Below are positions 7,181-16,296 of a stretch of DNA of 31,467 nucleotides, piece by piece. A program made the position numbers and the translations under genes. The DNA comes from a virus: IMG/VR virus record IMGVR_UViG_3300030107_003274, positions 1 through 31,467 of that record; one strand, 5' to 3'. Position 1 is the first letter of the stretch; each line of letters begins with the position of its first letter. The notes under the pieces are model-generated. The model had not been told where the DNA came from, did no database searches, and was given only the letters and a program-made list of their open reading frames with translations.

Positions 7181-8376
7181 AATATAGATGTATTAAAGTT
7201 AGATGTATACTTAGCTGCACCTTTGTAGAGGCGGATATCTTGGAAGTAGCCTTTCCAACCTTCAGCACTGTTTACATCAGCACCCATTGTAAAGTTTTGA
7301 TCTGAAAAATCAAAGTTTGCACCAGAATTACCGATATATGTTCCATTTACATACATTTTTGTAGTTGTTGAACCGCTACGCACAATTGCTACATGATGCC
7401 AAGCATCTTCAGTTACTACATCAGCACCACTTGAGATTGCATATCCTCCACAATACATATGAATTGAATGATTCCCTTGTACAACAATACTAAAACCTTG
7501 TTGAGCACTTGCGCCACTACCAGTTTCATCTCTAAGATCAAATAGACATCTATTATTAGTATTATCTGTAGGGTATATCCAGAATTCAAATGTGAAATTA
7601 CCTGTTCCTAGTGCGAAATCTGCATTGTTATTAAATGTAATGCAACCATTACCATCAAAATAAACAGAACCATTACCATAGTACTTTTGTGTAGTATTTG
7701 TACCATGAACAGAGTGATCATCTGAATAGAGAGTTGAAGTATGACTAGATCCACTACCTTTAATTAAATGATGTACGTCTTCAAAATCAACAACTTGTAC
7801 ACCATCTAGTTCAAGACCACCCCAACTATTCCAGTTATTAGCTGGAGCAACATTATTTAAATATTCAATAGTACCTGATCCAGAATATAATGTTTGCCAT
7901 TGACCACCAGTACTAATAGTAACAGCAGATTCTGCACTGTGTCCTACTCTTTTTAAGGTCCATACTTGACCACCAGTTGCATTACTATGCCATACTTTTA
8001 TAGAAGTTGTAAAGGTAATAGCTTGGTCAGGAGTCCATCTTAACCATTTTTGAGTACCATTAGCTTCAAGAACATTATTTGAATTCTCTGCACCATTAAA
8101 GACAAATCCAACAGGACGGTCTGCATAAAAGGTTGTTGTTTCTTTTGTTATCTGATCATCATGTGTATATCTTGCTGTCATTGGTAAAGCTAATACCAAA
8201 GAACTAGCTAAAGGATCAGTCCAGAATTCATTATAATTAGCAAAAGCTGATCCATCTTCATTTGTATGGAATATAGGCATCACATCTTTTGTAGGTGCAT
8301 AAGGGTCTGCACCACCTGTAACTGTAAGTCCAGAGGCTCCTCCACCAAATCCACTTAATCCTGCTATAGGTGTCAT
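7177..8376 (-). CDS. 399-aa tail-associated protein with C-terminal LamG/ConA-like domain
   Basis: The N-terminus MTPIAGLSGFGGGASGLTV is the tag shared with neighbouring genes. The middle (~30-215) is a beta-rich region with Trp/Thr patches. The C-terminal ~165 residues match a concanavalin/laminin-G-like jelly roll: NGSVYFDGNGCITFNNNADF, then LGTGNFTFEFWIYPTDNTNN, WHHVAIVRSGSTTTKMYVNG and EGWKGYFQDIRLYKGAAKYT, the standard order of strands in this fold. Such domains bind glycans, so this is likely a surface-recognition protein, displayed on the tail or capsid. It is separated from the upstream gene by 13 bases and overlaps the downstream start (ATGA). Confidence 0.8.
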   Translation of the reverse strand: MTPIAGLSGFGGGASGLTVTGGADPYAPTKDVMPIFHTNEDGSAFANYNEFWTDPLASSLVLALPMTARYTHDDQITKETTTFYADRPVGFVFNGAENSNNVLEANGTQKWLRWTPDQAITFTTSIKVWHSNATGGQVWTLKRVGHSAESAVTISTGGQWQTLYSGSGTIEYLNNVAPANNWNSWGGLELDGVQVVDFEDVHHLIKGSGSSHTSTLYSDDHSVHGTNTTQKYYGNGSVYFDGNGCITFNNNADFALGTGNFTFEFWIYPTDNTNNRCLFDLRDETGSGASAQQGFSIVVQGNHSIHMYCGGYAISSGADVVTEDAWHHVAIVRSGSTTTKMYVNGTYIGNSGANFDFSDQNFTMGADVNSAEGWKGYFQDIRLYKGAAKYTSNFNTSIL

Positions 8377-8389
8377 TTTTTTATCTCCA

Positions 8390-9190
8390 TTAATTGCTTC
8401 CTGTCCAAGGTGTTGCAGTTACACTACTTGAATAAAAAGCCATCCAAGCAACACGTAAATTAGTTACTGAATAACCTGTTCCTTGATTACCATTTAATAG
8501 TATTCGACCTACATTACTATTAGAAATATTAGGACCAGCTCCACTTACAGAGCCTGAAAATTCATTTCCACTATCTGCCCAACCACCGCCACTTTGTTGA
8601 TACCATTTACAATATACTGTATTACTACTACGTCTCAGTCTACTTACACACCATTTATCTTCTACATAATTATCACCACTACTACCTCCAGCTTCACCTA
8701 GCCTTCCAGTCCAAGAAGTATTTGCAGTATCAAATCTACAACTACCAGTATAGTTATAAATATACCATTCCCAGTGACTACTATTCGCATCACCTCTTAC
8801 ACACCATACTATATTCTGGCTAGTATTAACTGGATGTGGATTATAAGAGCAAACATCAAAAGTAAAATCACCAGACATATCAGGTATAGAATCTGAAGAT
8901 GTCTGATATTTATCTGCAAATGCTTCAACATCAGCTAATAAACCTCCTGCACTATATCCTGGTGGTCCTCCTTCATCACCTTGATTTAATTCCATTTCAT
9001 CAGTATTCACATCAAAGTGAACACTACCAACTAAGTCTTCATGACTATGAGTGAAATCCCAGAAATGAGAAGCTGATGAAGGTATCTTAGGTGCGCTAGG
9101 TCCACCAGTTGTAACTAATGAAGAAGTCCCACCACCAAATCCAGATAATCCAGCAATCGGGGCTTGCTTAATTGTTGGATATATTAACAT
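8390..9190 (-). CDS. 266-aa tail-associated adhesin-like protein with shared N-terminal tag
   Basis: Residues 10-26 (APIAGLSGFGGGTSSLV) carry the same tag as the next two genes. The rest is a probable jelly-roll domain: SHFWDFTHSHEDLVGS near the start, then DMSGDFTFDVCSYNPHP, VWCVRGDANSSHWEWYIYN, VSRLRRSSNTVYCKWYQQSG and the C-terminal NLRVAWMAFYSSSVTATPW, similar in strand order to lectin-like LamG folds. Four Cys and many Trp occur. Its ATG shares an A with the stop of the previous gene (TAATG), so it is translationally coupled. A role in host-surface binding is inferred from fold type and position. Confidence 0.7.
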   Translation of the reverse strand: MLIYPTIKQAPIAGLSGFGGGTSSLVTTGGPSAPKIPSSASHFWDFTHSHEDLVGSVHFDVNTDEMELNQGDEGGPPGYSAGGLLADVEAFADKYQTSSDSIPDMSGDFTFDVCSYNPHPVNTSQNIVWCVRGDANSSHWEWYIYNYTGSCRFDTANTSWTGRLGEAGGSSGDNYVEDKWCVSRLRRSSNTVYCKWYQQSGGGWADSGNEFSGSVSGAGPNISNSNVGRILLNGNQGTGYSVTNLRVAWMAFYSSSVTATPWTGSN

Positions 9191-10041
9191 TAGCTTGTTT
9201 TCTGTTGGTTAGCAATAACAGTCCAAGTAGCAGAAGCTGTCTTGATGATGGTATAGGAATGAATATCTACTCCTGATGATCCACCTGCATCTGGTGCACT
9301 ACCTCCTACCCAGTTCTCAGTAACAGCTGCTCCATCAATAGTTAGCTGCGCACAGAAACCAGAAGCATTAGCAGTTGTAACAAGTACCACTGTAACAACA
9401 TCACCTACAGCCATCTTACTGTTCAAAGTTGTTGAACTGTTATAGCGAAGGTTAGGGGTTGCAGTTGTAGATTCTGCTGTTGTGAATAAGAAGACGTTAC
9501 CATTGGCAAGGTCTAGGTTAGCTGCATCACTCAGTTTACCTGCAGTAACTGTTACATGCTCAGTTAGAAGACCAGCTAGGTCAAGACCTGCTAGTGTACC
9601 TACTGAGGTTAGTGAGCTACCTACAACTGAAGATCCAAGTGTTGTTGCACTTAGTACTGATACATTATTAATCTTAAATTCTTGACCTGTTGCAGCATTA
9701 ACGTGCTGGTTAAAGTCCCAAGAATCAGTTGAGTTTGTCCACGTAATTGTCTTGTCGGACCCGCCCTTCAAAGTTATGCCTCCTCCATCGGCGGTGCTAT
9801 CTGAAGGTGAAGCGACAGAGCCTATTTCTATATTCTTATCATCTACGGTAAGAGTTGTGGAATTTACCGTGGTGGTTGTTCCATTAACTGTTAGGTCACC
9901 ACTGAGTGTAAGGTTTACACCAGTTGCTGTACCTGTGAAAGCAGGAGCCGCCTTAGGTGCCAAGGCGCTTACACCTACTTCTACATCAGAGCCACTGTTG
10001 TCGTATACAAGAGTGTCTGTTTTTAATTTTCCGTATGCCAT
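9190..10041 (-). CDS. 283-aa fibre-like virion protein
   Basis: A low-complexity, beta-rich protein starting MAYGKLKTDTLVYDNSGSDV. It contains TLSGDLTVNGTTTTVNSTTL followed by TVDDKNIEIGSVASPSDST and GGGITLKGG, a module I know from tail or fibre proteins across T4-like cyanophages and pelagiphages. The C-terminal half (LANGNVFLFTTAESTTATPN to TWTVIANQQ) looks like a compact beta domain closing the trimer. It is visibly richer in GC than the surrounding genes, which may indicate exchange with other phages or selection on expression. It lies between the gp17-like fibre and the tagged adhesins, overlapping the latter's start. Confidence 0.75.
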   Translation of the reverse strand: MAYGKLKTDTLVYDNSGSDVEVGVSALAPKAAPAFTGTATGVNLTLSGDLTVNGTTTTVNSTTLTVDDKNIEIGSVASPSDSTADGGGITLKGGSDKTITWTNSTDSWDFNQHVNAATGQEFKINNVSVLSATTLGSSVVGSSLTSVGTLAGLDLAGLLTEHVTVTAGKLSDAANLDLANGNVFLFTTAESTTATPNLRYNSSTTLNSKMAVGDVVTVVLVTTANASGFCAQLTIDGAAVTENWVGGSAPDAGGSSGVDIHSYTIIKTASATWTVIANQQKTS

Positions 10042-10044
10042 AGT

Positions 10045-12564
10045 TTAAACTATCATCCAAGTTGAGTTTTCAGGAATTGTGACTACAGCACTACTGTTGA
10101 CTGCAATCGGCCCAACTGAATGGGCATTTTTAGTAGCTGTAATACTATAACTAGTAGTTACTGTTCTTTCGTTTTCTACAAATATTTCATCATTACCACC
10201 ACCAGTTGCACCAGCTGCTGCTGCATCTGCAAATGATAGATTACCACTACCATCTGTAGTTAAAAGCTGGTTTGCACTTCCATCAGCTGCAGGTAATATG
10301 AAGGTAATATCACTTGAAACTGAAGCAGGTGCACGTAGTCCTATATAATTAGTACCTTGTCCTGAGTCTTCGAAATACCTAGTAGCAGCTCTGTTCGCAT
10401 ATGATATGTTACCACTAAACGTACCTCCAGTTAGAGGCATTTTACTACTATCAGTTGTAGAGTCTGTGACCCATCCTAAATTTCCTGATCCATCAGTTTT
10501 TAAGTGCTGGTTAGCACTACCATCTGCTGATGGAAGAGTCCATGTAACATTAGAAGATATTGTAGCAGGTGCTTGGAAAGCTACATAATTTGAGCTATCA
10601 GAATCAGCAAATCTTAAATCCTTTTGAGCATTTAATTGAACATCACCAGTAAAGTTACCTCCAGTTATAGGCATTGAGCCTGAATCAACAGTAGCCCATG
10701 ATAATGCTCCAGAACCGTTTGTAATTATAGCTTGACCATTACTACCATCAGCTGTTGGTAGAGTAAATGTTACATCAGCTGACAGGGAAGCTGGTGCTTT
10801 AACTGCTATATAATTATTACCATTTGCTGTAGCTTCTTCAAAACGTATCTCAGATTCGTTATCCATGACTAGATCACCAGTCATAGTACTACCAGCTGTA
10901 GATACTAAGTTTCCAGTAGCTGTTACACCGCCTTGCCATGCACTTCCACTATATACTTGAAGCTCATTAGAAGATGTATTGAAATATAAGTCACCAGCTG
11001 CTAGAGAGTTTCCTCCACCATCTGCACTTGGTGCAGAACTTGCTACTTGATATTGATCTCCATAATTCGCAACAGAAGTCAGGTTACTTGCACATGTATT
11101 AACACTAGCTATAGAACCAGCAACTGTATTCATATTGGTTACATTACTAGATGTACCCAATGTATTCATATCAGACACAGCATCTGCTGTACCTAATCTT
11201 CCTATTTCAGTAGCTTTACCTGCAACTGTACCAATATCTGTTGCATCTCCTGCAACTGCTGTTACATTACTTGAGATACCAGCAACAGTTGTTACATTAG
11301 AAGATATACCAGCAACCGTTGTTACATTAGCAGATACACCAGCTACTGTTGTTATATTGCTATTATTACCTGCAACTGTCGTTACATTGCTATTATTACC
11401 TGCTACAGTATTTACATTAGCAATTGATCCTGCTACAGTATTAACGTTTGAAATACTACCTGCAACTGTAGAAGTAGTTGTAGCATCAGGTACTTGTCTA
11501 TGGAATGTGTATGCTCTAGGAGGACTTGAACTACCATTACCACTAGTAGTGGTTGTTTCTAAAAGCATACCAAGTCCAGCAGCATAAGTAGTACTTTCAG
11601 TTAAGCCTGTAATTGTTACAGTATTGCCTGAACCTGCACCATTAGTTATGCTGGCAGTGGTTACACCGGAGCCTGTTGTGATAGCACTAGAGAGGGCTTT
11701 AATGCTAACAATAGTTCCAGCCCCATTATTAACATCGGGATTAGCGCTTGGAAAAGAAGTTTCATTTGCTATAGGTACGAAGCCTCCTACATCATCAACA
11801 AGATCTATAATTCTATCATTGATAGCAGCTGTTGTTGCAATAGTTGTATCGTTATCTGGAAATGTTACTCCATCTTTAATTGTATCACCACTACTTATAT
11901 TAAAATATCTAGAATCAGAAGCTGAAGTAGTGAAGAATGAAGTATCATTTGCAGTATGACCAGATTGTTCTGAATTAGTTACAATAGCATCGGCGTGAAA
12001 ACTAGCTGCTGTAACTGAAGAAACTGATGCTGTAACATTAGTTAAATTTGCACCACTAATAGCTGGTAATGTAGCAGGAAACCTAGCATCAGCTATAGTT
12101 CCTGTAAGTTTACTTGCTGCAACTGCAGATATTTTAGCATCTGTTACATTAGCATCTTTTATTTTAGAAGTAGTTACAGTATCATCATCTAAGTCAATAG
12201 CTCTTACTGTTTGATTCTGCTCTTCTTGAGCTGCATATAATAACTGTTTATTATTATTATCTAAATCTGCAGCTTTTAGGGATGATCCAGCAACGAAATC
12301 ATGTTTAATAGTATCTACTGCAGTATCTCGGTAGATATAAATGTTATCTGTACCAGATGGTGGTATATTTCCCGAAGTAAATGTAACAGTACCTCCAGTT
12401 ATATTAGGACTAGTACCTGTTACTGCGACTGTATAATGAGTAGTTACTGTTTTTAATACACCATCTACTTGGACTTTTACATCAGTAGCCTCATATAAGG
12501 GGAAGGAAAAGTCCCAGGTCGCATCTGACCCATCCCCGTCATGTTTTACAAAAGTTGTTGCCAT
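10045..12564 (-). CDS. Tail fibre protein (T7 gp17-like N-terminus)
   Basis: 839 residues. The first ~120 (FVKHDGDGSDATWDFSFPLY, YEATDVKVQVDGVLK, YIYRDT, LDNNNKQLLYAAQEEQNQTV) match the N-terminal domain by which T7-family fibres attach to the tail. A Thr/Ser/Asn-rich shaft follows. Residues ~365-454 are nine tandem decapeptides of the TVAGxxSNVT type, and residues ~540-790 are three larger repeats of ~75 residues, each with 'RFEE/RYFED...NYIAxxAPAS(L/V)S(A/S)D(V/I)TF.LP.ADGS'. The C-terminus ends in a short beta segment (SAVVTIPENSTWMIV). It is longer than T7 gp17 (553), mostly because of these repeats. It recognises the host cell surface. Confidence 0.88.
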   Translation of the reverse strand: MATTFVKHDGDGSDATWDFSFPLYEATDVKVQVDGVLKTVTTHYTVAVTGTSPNITGGTVTFTSGNIPPSGTDNIYIYRDTAVDTIKHDFVAGSSLKAADLDNNNKQLLYAAQEEQNQTVRAIDLDDDTVTTSKIKDANVTDAKISAVAASKLTGTIADARFPATLPAISGANLTNVTASVSSVTAASFHADAIVTNSEQSGHTANDTSFFTTSASDSRYFNISSGDTIKDGVTFPDNDTTIATTAAINDRIIDLVDDVGGFVPIANETSFPSANPDVNNGAGTIVSIKALSSAITTGSGVTTASITNGAGSGNTVTITGLTESTTYAAGLGMLLETTTTSGNGSSSPPRAYTFHRQVPDATTTSTVAGSISNVNTVAGSIANVNTVAGNNSNVTTVAGNNSNITTVAGVSANVTTVAGISSNVTTVAGISSNVTAVAGDATDIGTVAGKATEIGRLGTADAVSDMNTLGTSSNVTNMNTVAGSIASVNTCASNLTSVANYGDQYQVASSAPSADGGGNSLAAGDLYFNTSSNELQVYSGSAWQGGVTATGNLVSTAGSTMTGDLVMDNESEIRFEEATANGNNYIAVKAPASLSADVTFTLPTADGSNGQAIITNGSGALSWATVDSGSMPITGGNFTGDVQLNAQKDLRFADSDSSNYVAFQAPATISSNVTWTLPSADGSANQHLKTDGSGNLGWVTDSTTDSSKMPLTGGTFSGNISYANRAATRYFEDSGQGTNYIGLRAPASVSSDITFILPAADGSANQLLTTDGSGNLSFADAAAAGATGGGNDEIFVENERTVTTSYSITATKNAHSVGPIAVNSSAVVTIPENSTWMIV
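11201..11470 (-). repeat. Nine tandem 30-bp units encoding TVAG-type decapeptides in the tail fibre
   Basis: Exactly 270 bases divide into nine 30-base units, translated as TVAGSISNVN, TVAGSIANVN, TVAGNNSNVT and related decapeptides. One further degenerate copy follows the tandem block (NTVAGSIASVN). The regular period suggests a trimeric fibre shaft whose length can change by slippage. Confidence 0.88.
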
Positions 12565-12566
12565 AA

Positions 12567-15500
12567 TTATTTATACATATTAAGGATGGGTTCTAAGCCC
12601 TGAGTTTGACGTTTCTTTTCAAGTCTTGTGACTTTCTTTCGACGTGCTTTAGTTGCAAGTTCTTCTATACGTGGATCATCCATAATAGATGCCCATGCTT
12701 TTTTCCTTGCTTTTTGGAAAATATTATCTATTATAATATTGTGGTAGAAATCTGAAGTCTCATAATCTCCTCTTTGACCTGTTTTAATAACTCTATTCAT
12801 CTCTTCAATAGAGGCAAGAATCTTAGGATCTTCAGCTAGTTTATTTAACTTGAGTTCTAAGTTCTGTTTACCTATTGCTTCTTGGAATAAAGATCTTAAT
12901 ACAGGTTCTTTTGATAAGTTATCACCCATAGGTGAGAAGTATGTAGATAATCTTGTATCATATCCACTATCAAATAGGAGTTGTCTACCAGGACTTTGAG
13001 TTAAATTCAAAGGGATAGGACTAAACATATTAAACATTCTAGTCATGAAATCATGATCTTTGATTCGATCACCATTTAACATATCATATTTAATAGGTAA
13101 TTGTTCACCAGCAATATTCTCAGTAATTAAGTTTCTATTTCGTAAAGCTTGTTCAATACCTGAACCTAATTCTCTAGTATAAGGTGTGAATAGTTTACCT
13201 AATTCATTTCTCAAACCAGCAAGAGGTACTGTATTATTAGCTATTCCTGCAAGTATTCTTTCAGCTTGTCCAGGTCTACCTGCAAATAAATCTACAAATT
13301 GCTGCATACCAGCTAGATATGATTTACTTGATATACCTTGAGCTAATACGAGAGCAACTTTCTGTAATTCTTTTTCAGTCCATTCACTACCCATTAGTTC
13401 TGAATTATCACCAATATCTGCGATAATGGTCATTATTTGACTAAAAGGTTCAATAGACTCATAACCTACCCAGACATCACCTAACTTAATGCTTCTTGGT
13501 TGGTACTTACCATCCAGCCACATCTGTCTTTTCTGTCTATCAGTAGGGCCATTACCTGTCATGTCTCCTCTCATCCATGCCCATGAGGCCATACTAACTA
13601 ATGCAGCACCCATACCTAAACGTCCGGTCTGCAAAGCCTTAGCGTTAATTAGTTCCTCTGGTGTTGTAATACCATATTTAGCAACATTCTCTAAGTTATC
13701 AACTTTAGCAAAAGCTATATCATTGAATTCTTTAACTAAGAAATTAAAACCAGGTGTATGTTTAGCAGTTAAACTGAGACCATTGACACCAGTTCGTGCA
13801 AAAAGAAAGAAAGGCTTGGCCCATGGGTTAGCAGTAAATACATCATTCAATCCTTTAGCAAATCCAGTTAATTCTTGTGTAAGTGTTACTTCTTTACGTG
13901 CAAATTTAGTTGCTTCATCTATTATATTACCATCTCCATCGAAGATTTGTTCATAGAAATCTTGCTCATAAGCAGACATCAACTCTCTAGTTATATGAGG
14001 AGTCTTACCACCTGCAGCTTGAATATCTAATACTTGACGCATTGCTTTCTCTCTAGCTTTAGCTCTACCTAAAATGAAACCAAAGGCATCATCAGTAGCA
14101 GCCATAAGCTTTGTAGAGTAGGTAAGGAATCTATTGTTATTCATATTCCTAGCCATATTTGCCATAGCAAATGCAGCTTTATCACCATCTGAAGCTCTAC
14201 CAGTATCTTCGTAGTAACGTCTTAATATCTCCCAGTTATCATCATTTCTAGTATATTCAGAGTATCTAGTTTTAATACTAGACACATCACCACTCCAATA
14301 TGAGTTAAGTTTATTTCTAAATAATTCAAAAGATTCAGGTATAGCTTCCATCATAGCATTGATGGATGCAAGACCAGTTCTGATTGTAGCAGTGTCACCA
14401 GTCCAAGGGTACCTCATTGTAGCCCCTAAGGTCGTAGCAAGGGGTCTAAGGAAGGTAGCTGTACTTGTACCTAGAATAGCACGTGCAGGGGTCTTAGGGC
14501 CGCTTAGAATGCTATGTACGAATACACCTTCAAGTTCTCTAATTAGAGCACCTGTTCTGTCTGGTCCTTTAGGATCTATCTGACCACCTTTAATCATCTT
14601 TCTAGCCCATGCATCAAAATCATCAAGATTATTGACTGTCTTCATGGATGAGAAAGTTTCAAATAAGGCATTCATTAAATTATCATCTGCATCATCCTTA
14701 GCTATTTTAAGGATAGTCATTATAGAATCTCTTGTATCTGCCATATCTGCAGTCAGTTGTGATTCTATGAATTCTCTTTGTTTACCAGCTCCTATCTCTC
14801 TAAAGTTTTGTGATTTAACAACTCTTGCTTTCTTAGTTTCAGTTAAGGCAGTTAATATTGTATCAACAATTTGAGAAGCTGGACCATCAATATCTCCAAG
14901 GTCTGCTATATCTGCTAATTCTCTACCAGAAATACCAGTATCTCTTATTTGATGAAGTAAGGAACCAACAACTAAATCAGCAACAACTATATTCTTACTA
15001 GTAAATGTTTCTAATTTATCAATTGTTTTACCTGCTGAATCTGTAATATCATAAGTATCACTAGATTCAAATAACTCTTTAAGATATTCAGCTGCAGGTA
15101 ATTCAGCAGCATTTCTACCTTCAGTTATTCTTTGGTAAGCTAAGATAGAATCTCCAAATACATCAGTTAATGATTGTCTACCAGCTTTAACTCTTTCAAT
15201 TATAGCTTTATATTTATCATTACTGTATAGTTTCTTCAGAACACTATTAACAGTATCTTCACTAATATCAGCTTCTCTAGCTATACGTTCTCTTTGTACA
15301 GGAGTAGTTACAGAACCAGTAGAACCTTCTTCAGAACCCCATTCATTTCTAATCCTTTGTTGAGTTTCCCATACTTCATAAGGTGTCTGTTCAGATATGT
15401 GAGCACCTTGTGTGGGATCAGCTATAGGTCTATTCTTATCAGCTCTAAATTCACCTTCTGCTTTTCTAAGTTGTCTTAGACCAGCTTGAATAGTAACGTC

Positions 15501-16289
15501 TTCTATATTTGCATTTCTAGCTTTAGCTGCTTCAATTACTTTTTTAGAACCTCTACCAAGAAGTATTGAGGCACCATCAAATAAAGCACCTATACCCATA
15601 CCTTCAACGATGTTTTTCAATTTCATCATTATAGGATGGTCTGTATCCCTAGTACTTAAAGGAGTATCAAAGAAACCATAATGATCTCTAAGTGTACCTA
15701 ATGCATTATGTCCATCTGATTCTTTTGAAATTACATCAGATGCAGCACCTACAGCAGCACCTCTTAATAAACTAGAACCAATTGTTTTACCACCTAAAGC
15801 AGCTATACTAATACCTGTTCTAGCAGCTGTTACTTTAGCTGCAGGTATAATAGCAGCAGCCAAGGAACCAAAGTGAACTACACCTCTTAGTAATTTACCC
15901 CACCATGTTTTTGTTTCAATAGGATTATCATAGTTAGTAAAAGGATGCCAGTCAGGTCTATAATAACCTTTCTCTTTTCTTTCTCTAGCCATTTCACCAG
16001 AGAGTGCATCAACTGTACGCTCTGGGAAAGTAGCTATTGAAGAGGCAGTATCTTGTAAACCACCAGATAGAATTGATTGACCTTCTTTTACTAATCCTTT
16101 AAATCCCCAATTTTCTTTATTTCGTGGATCATCTTGTTCAGCCTTAGCTTGAGTTTCTTCAGACTGTGTTACTTGTTGAAGTTCTTGATCCGCTTCTTTA
16201 TCTTGTTGGATTTCTTTACCGTAGTCTAGTGACTCTTGAGCACTTTCTTGTAGCTTTTCTACGTCGAAATCCGAAGGATCTATTGGCAT
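12567..16289 (-). CDS. Internal virion (core) protein, T7 gp16-like, DNA ejection
   Basis: 1240 residues, close to T7 gp16 (1318), and in the gp16 position between gp15 and the tail fibre. It is ejected at infection to help form the DNA channel across the cell envelope. The N-terminus is charged and acidic ([20 protein letters not shown]); I do not see the lysozyme-type transglycosylase motif that T7 gp16 carries there. A hydrophobic Ala/Gly-rich region lies at ~140-185 ([20 protein letters not shown]), and another around 890-915 ([20 protein letters not shown]). The middle is helical and rich in Asp/Arg. The C-terminus is basic ([20 protein letters not shown]). Two bases separate it from the fibre gene. 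The call rests on order, size and composition. Confidence 0.85.
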   Translation of the reverse strand: MPIDPSDFDVEKLQESAQESLDYGKEIQQDKEADQELQQVTQSEETQAKAEQDDPRNKENWGFKGLVKEGQSILSGGLQDTASSIATFPERTVDALSGEMARERKEKGYYRPDWHPFTNYDNPIETKTWWGKLLRGVVHFGSLAAAIIPAAKVTAARTGISIAALGGKTIGSSLLRGAAVGAASDVISKESDGHNALGTLRDHYGFFDTPLSTRDTDHPIMMKLKNIVEGMGIGALFDGASILLGRGSKKVIEAAKARNANIEDVTIQAGLRQLRKAEGEFRADKNRPIADPTQGAHISEQTPYEVWETQQRIRNEWGSEEGSTGSVTTPVQRERIAREADISEDTVNSVLKKLYSNDKYKAIIERVKAGRQSLTDVFGDSILAYQRITEGRNAAELPAAEYLKELFESSDTYDITDSAGKTIDKLETFTSKNIVVADLVVGSLLHQIRDTGISGRELADIADLGDIDGPASQIVDTILTALTETKKARVVKSQNFREIGAGKQREFIESQLTADMADTRDSIMTILKIAKDDADDNLMNALFETFSSMKTVNNLDDFDAWARKMIKGGQIDPKGPDRTGALIRELEGVFVHSILSGPKTPARAILGTSTATFLRPLATTLGATMRYPWTGDTATIRTGLASINAMMEAIPESFELFRNKLNSYWSGDVSSIKTRYSEYTRNDDNWEILRRYYEDTGRASDGDKAAFAMANMARNMNNNRFLTYSTKLMAATDDAFGFILGRAKAREKAMRQVLDIQAAGGKTPHITRELMSAYEQDFYEQIFDGDGNIIDEATKFARKEVTLTQELTGFAKGLNDVFTANPWAKPFFLFARTGVNGLSLTAKHTPGFNFLVKEFNDIAFAKVDNLENVAKYGITTPEELINAKALQTGRLGMGAALVSMASWAWMRGDMTGNGPTDRQKRQMWLDGKYQPRSIKLGDVWVGYESIEPFSQIMTIIADIGDNSELMGSEWTEKELQKVALVLAQGISSKSYLAGMQQFVDLFAGRPGQAERILAGIANNTVPLAGLRNELGKLFTPYTRELGSGIEQALRNRNLITENIAGEQLPIKYDMLNGDRIKDHDFMTRMFNMFSPIPLNLTQSPGRQLLFDSGYDTRLSTYFSPMGDNLSKEPVLRSLFQEAIGKQNLELKLNKLAEDPKILASIEEMNRVIKTGQRGDYETSDFYHNIIIDNIFQKARKKAWASIMDDPRIEELATKARRKKVTRLEKKRQTQGLEPILNMYK

Positions 16290-16296
16290 TTTTTTA

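Noticed and set aside
11201-11470. Tandem repeats as a CRISPR-like array
   Set aside because: The 30-base period has no spacers and translates continuously as decapeptides in the fibre gene.
11135-11587. A 150-codon plus-strand frame opposite the tail fibre repeats, and other long plus-strand frames (e.g. 13489-13956)
   Set aside because: They are antisense shadows of repetitive or AT-rich minus-strand genes. The first is low-complexity (TVVTLLxxPA repeats) and mirrors the decapeptide array; none has a sensible domain or ribosome site.
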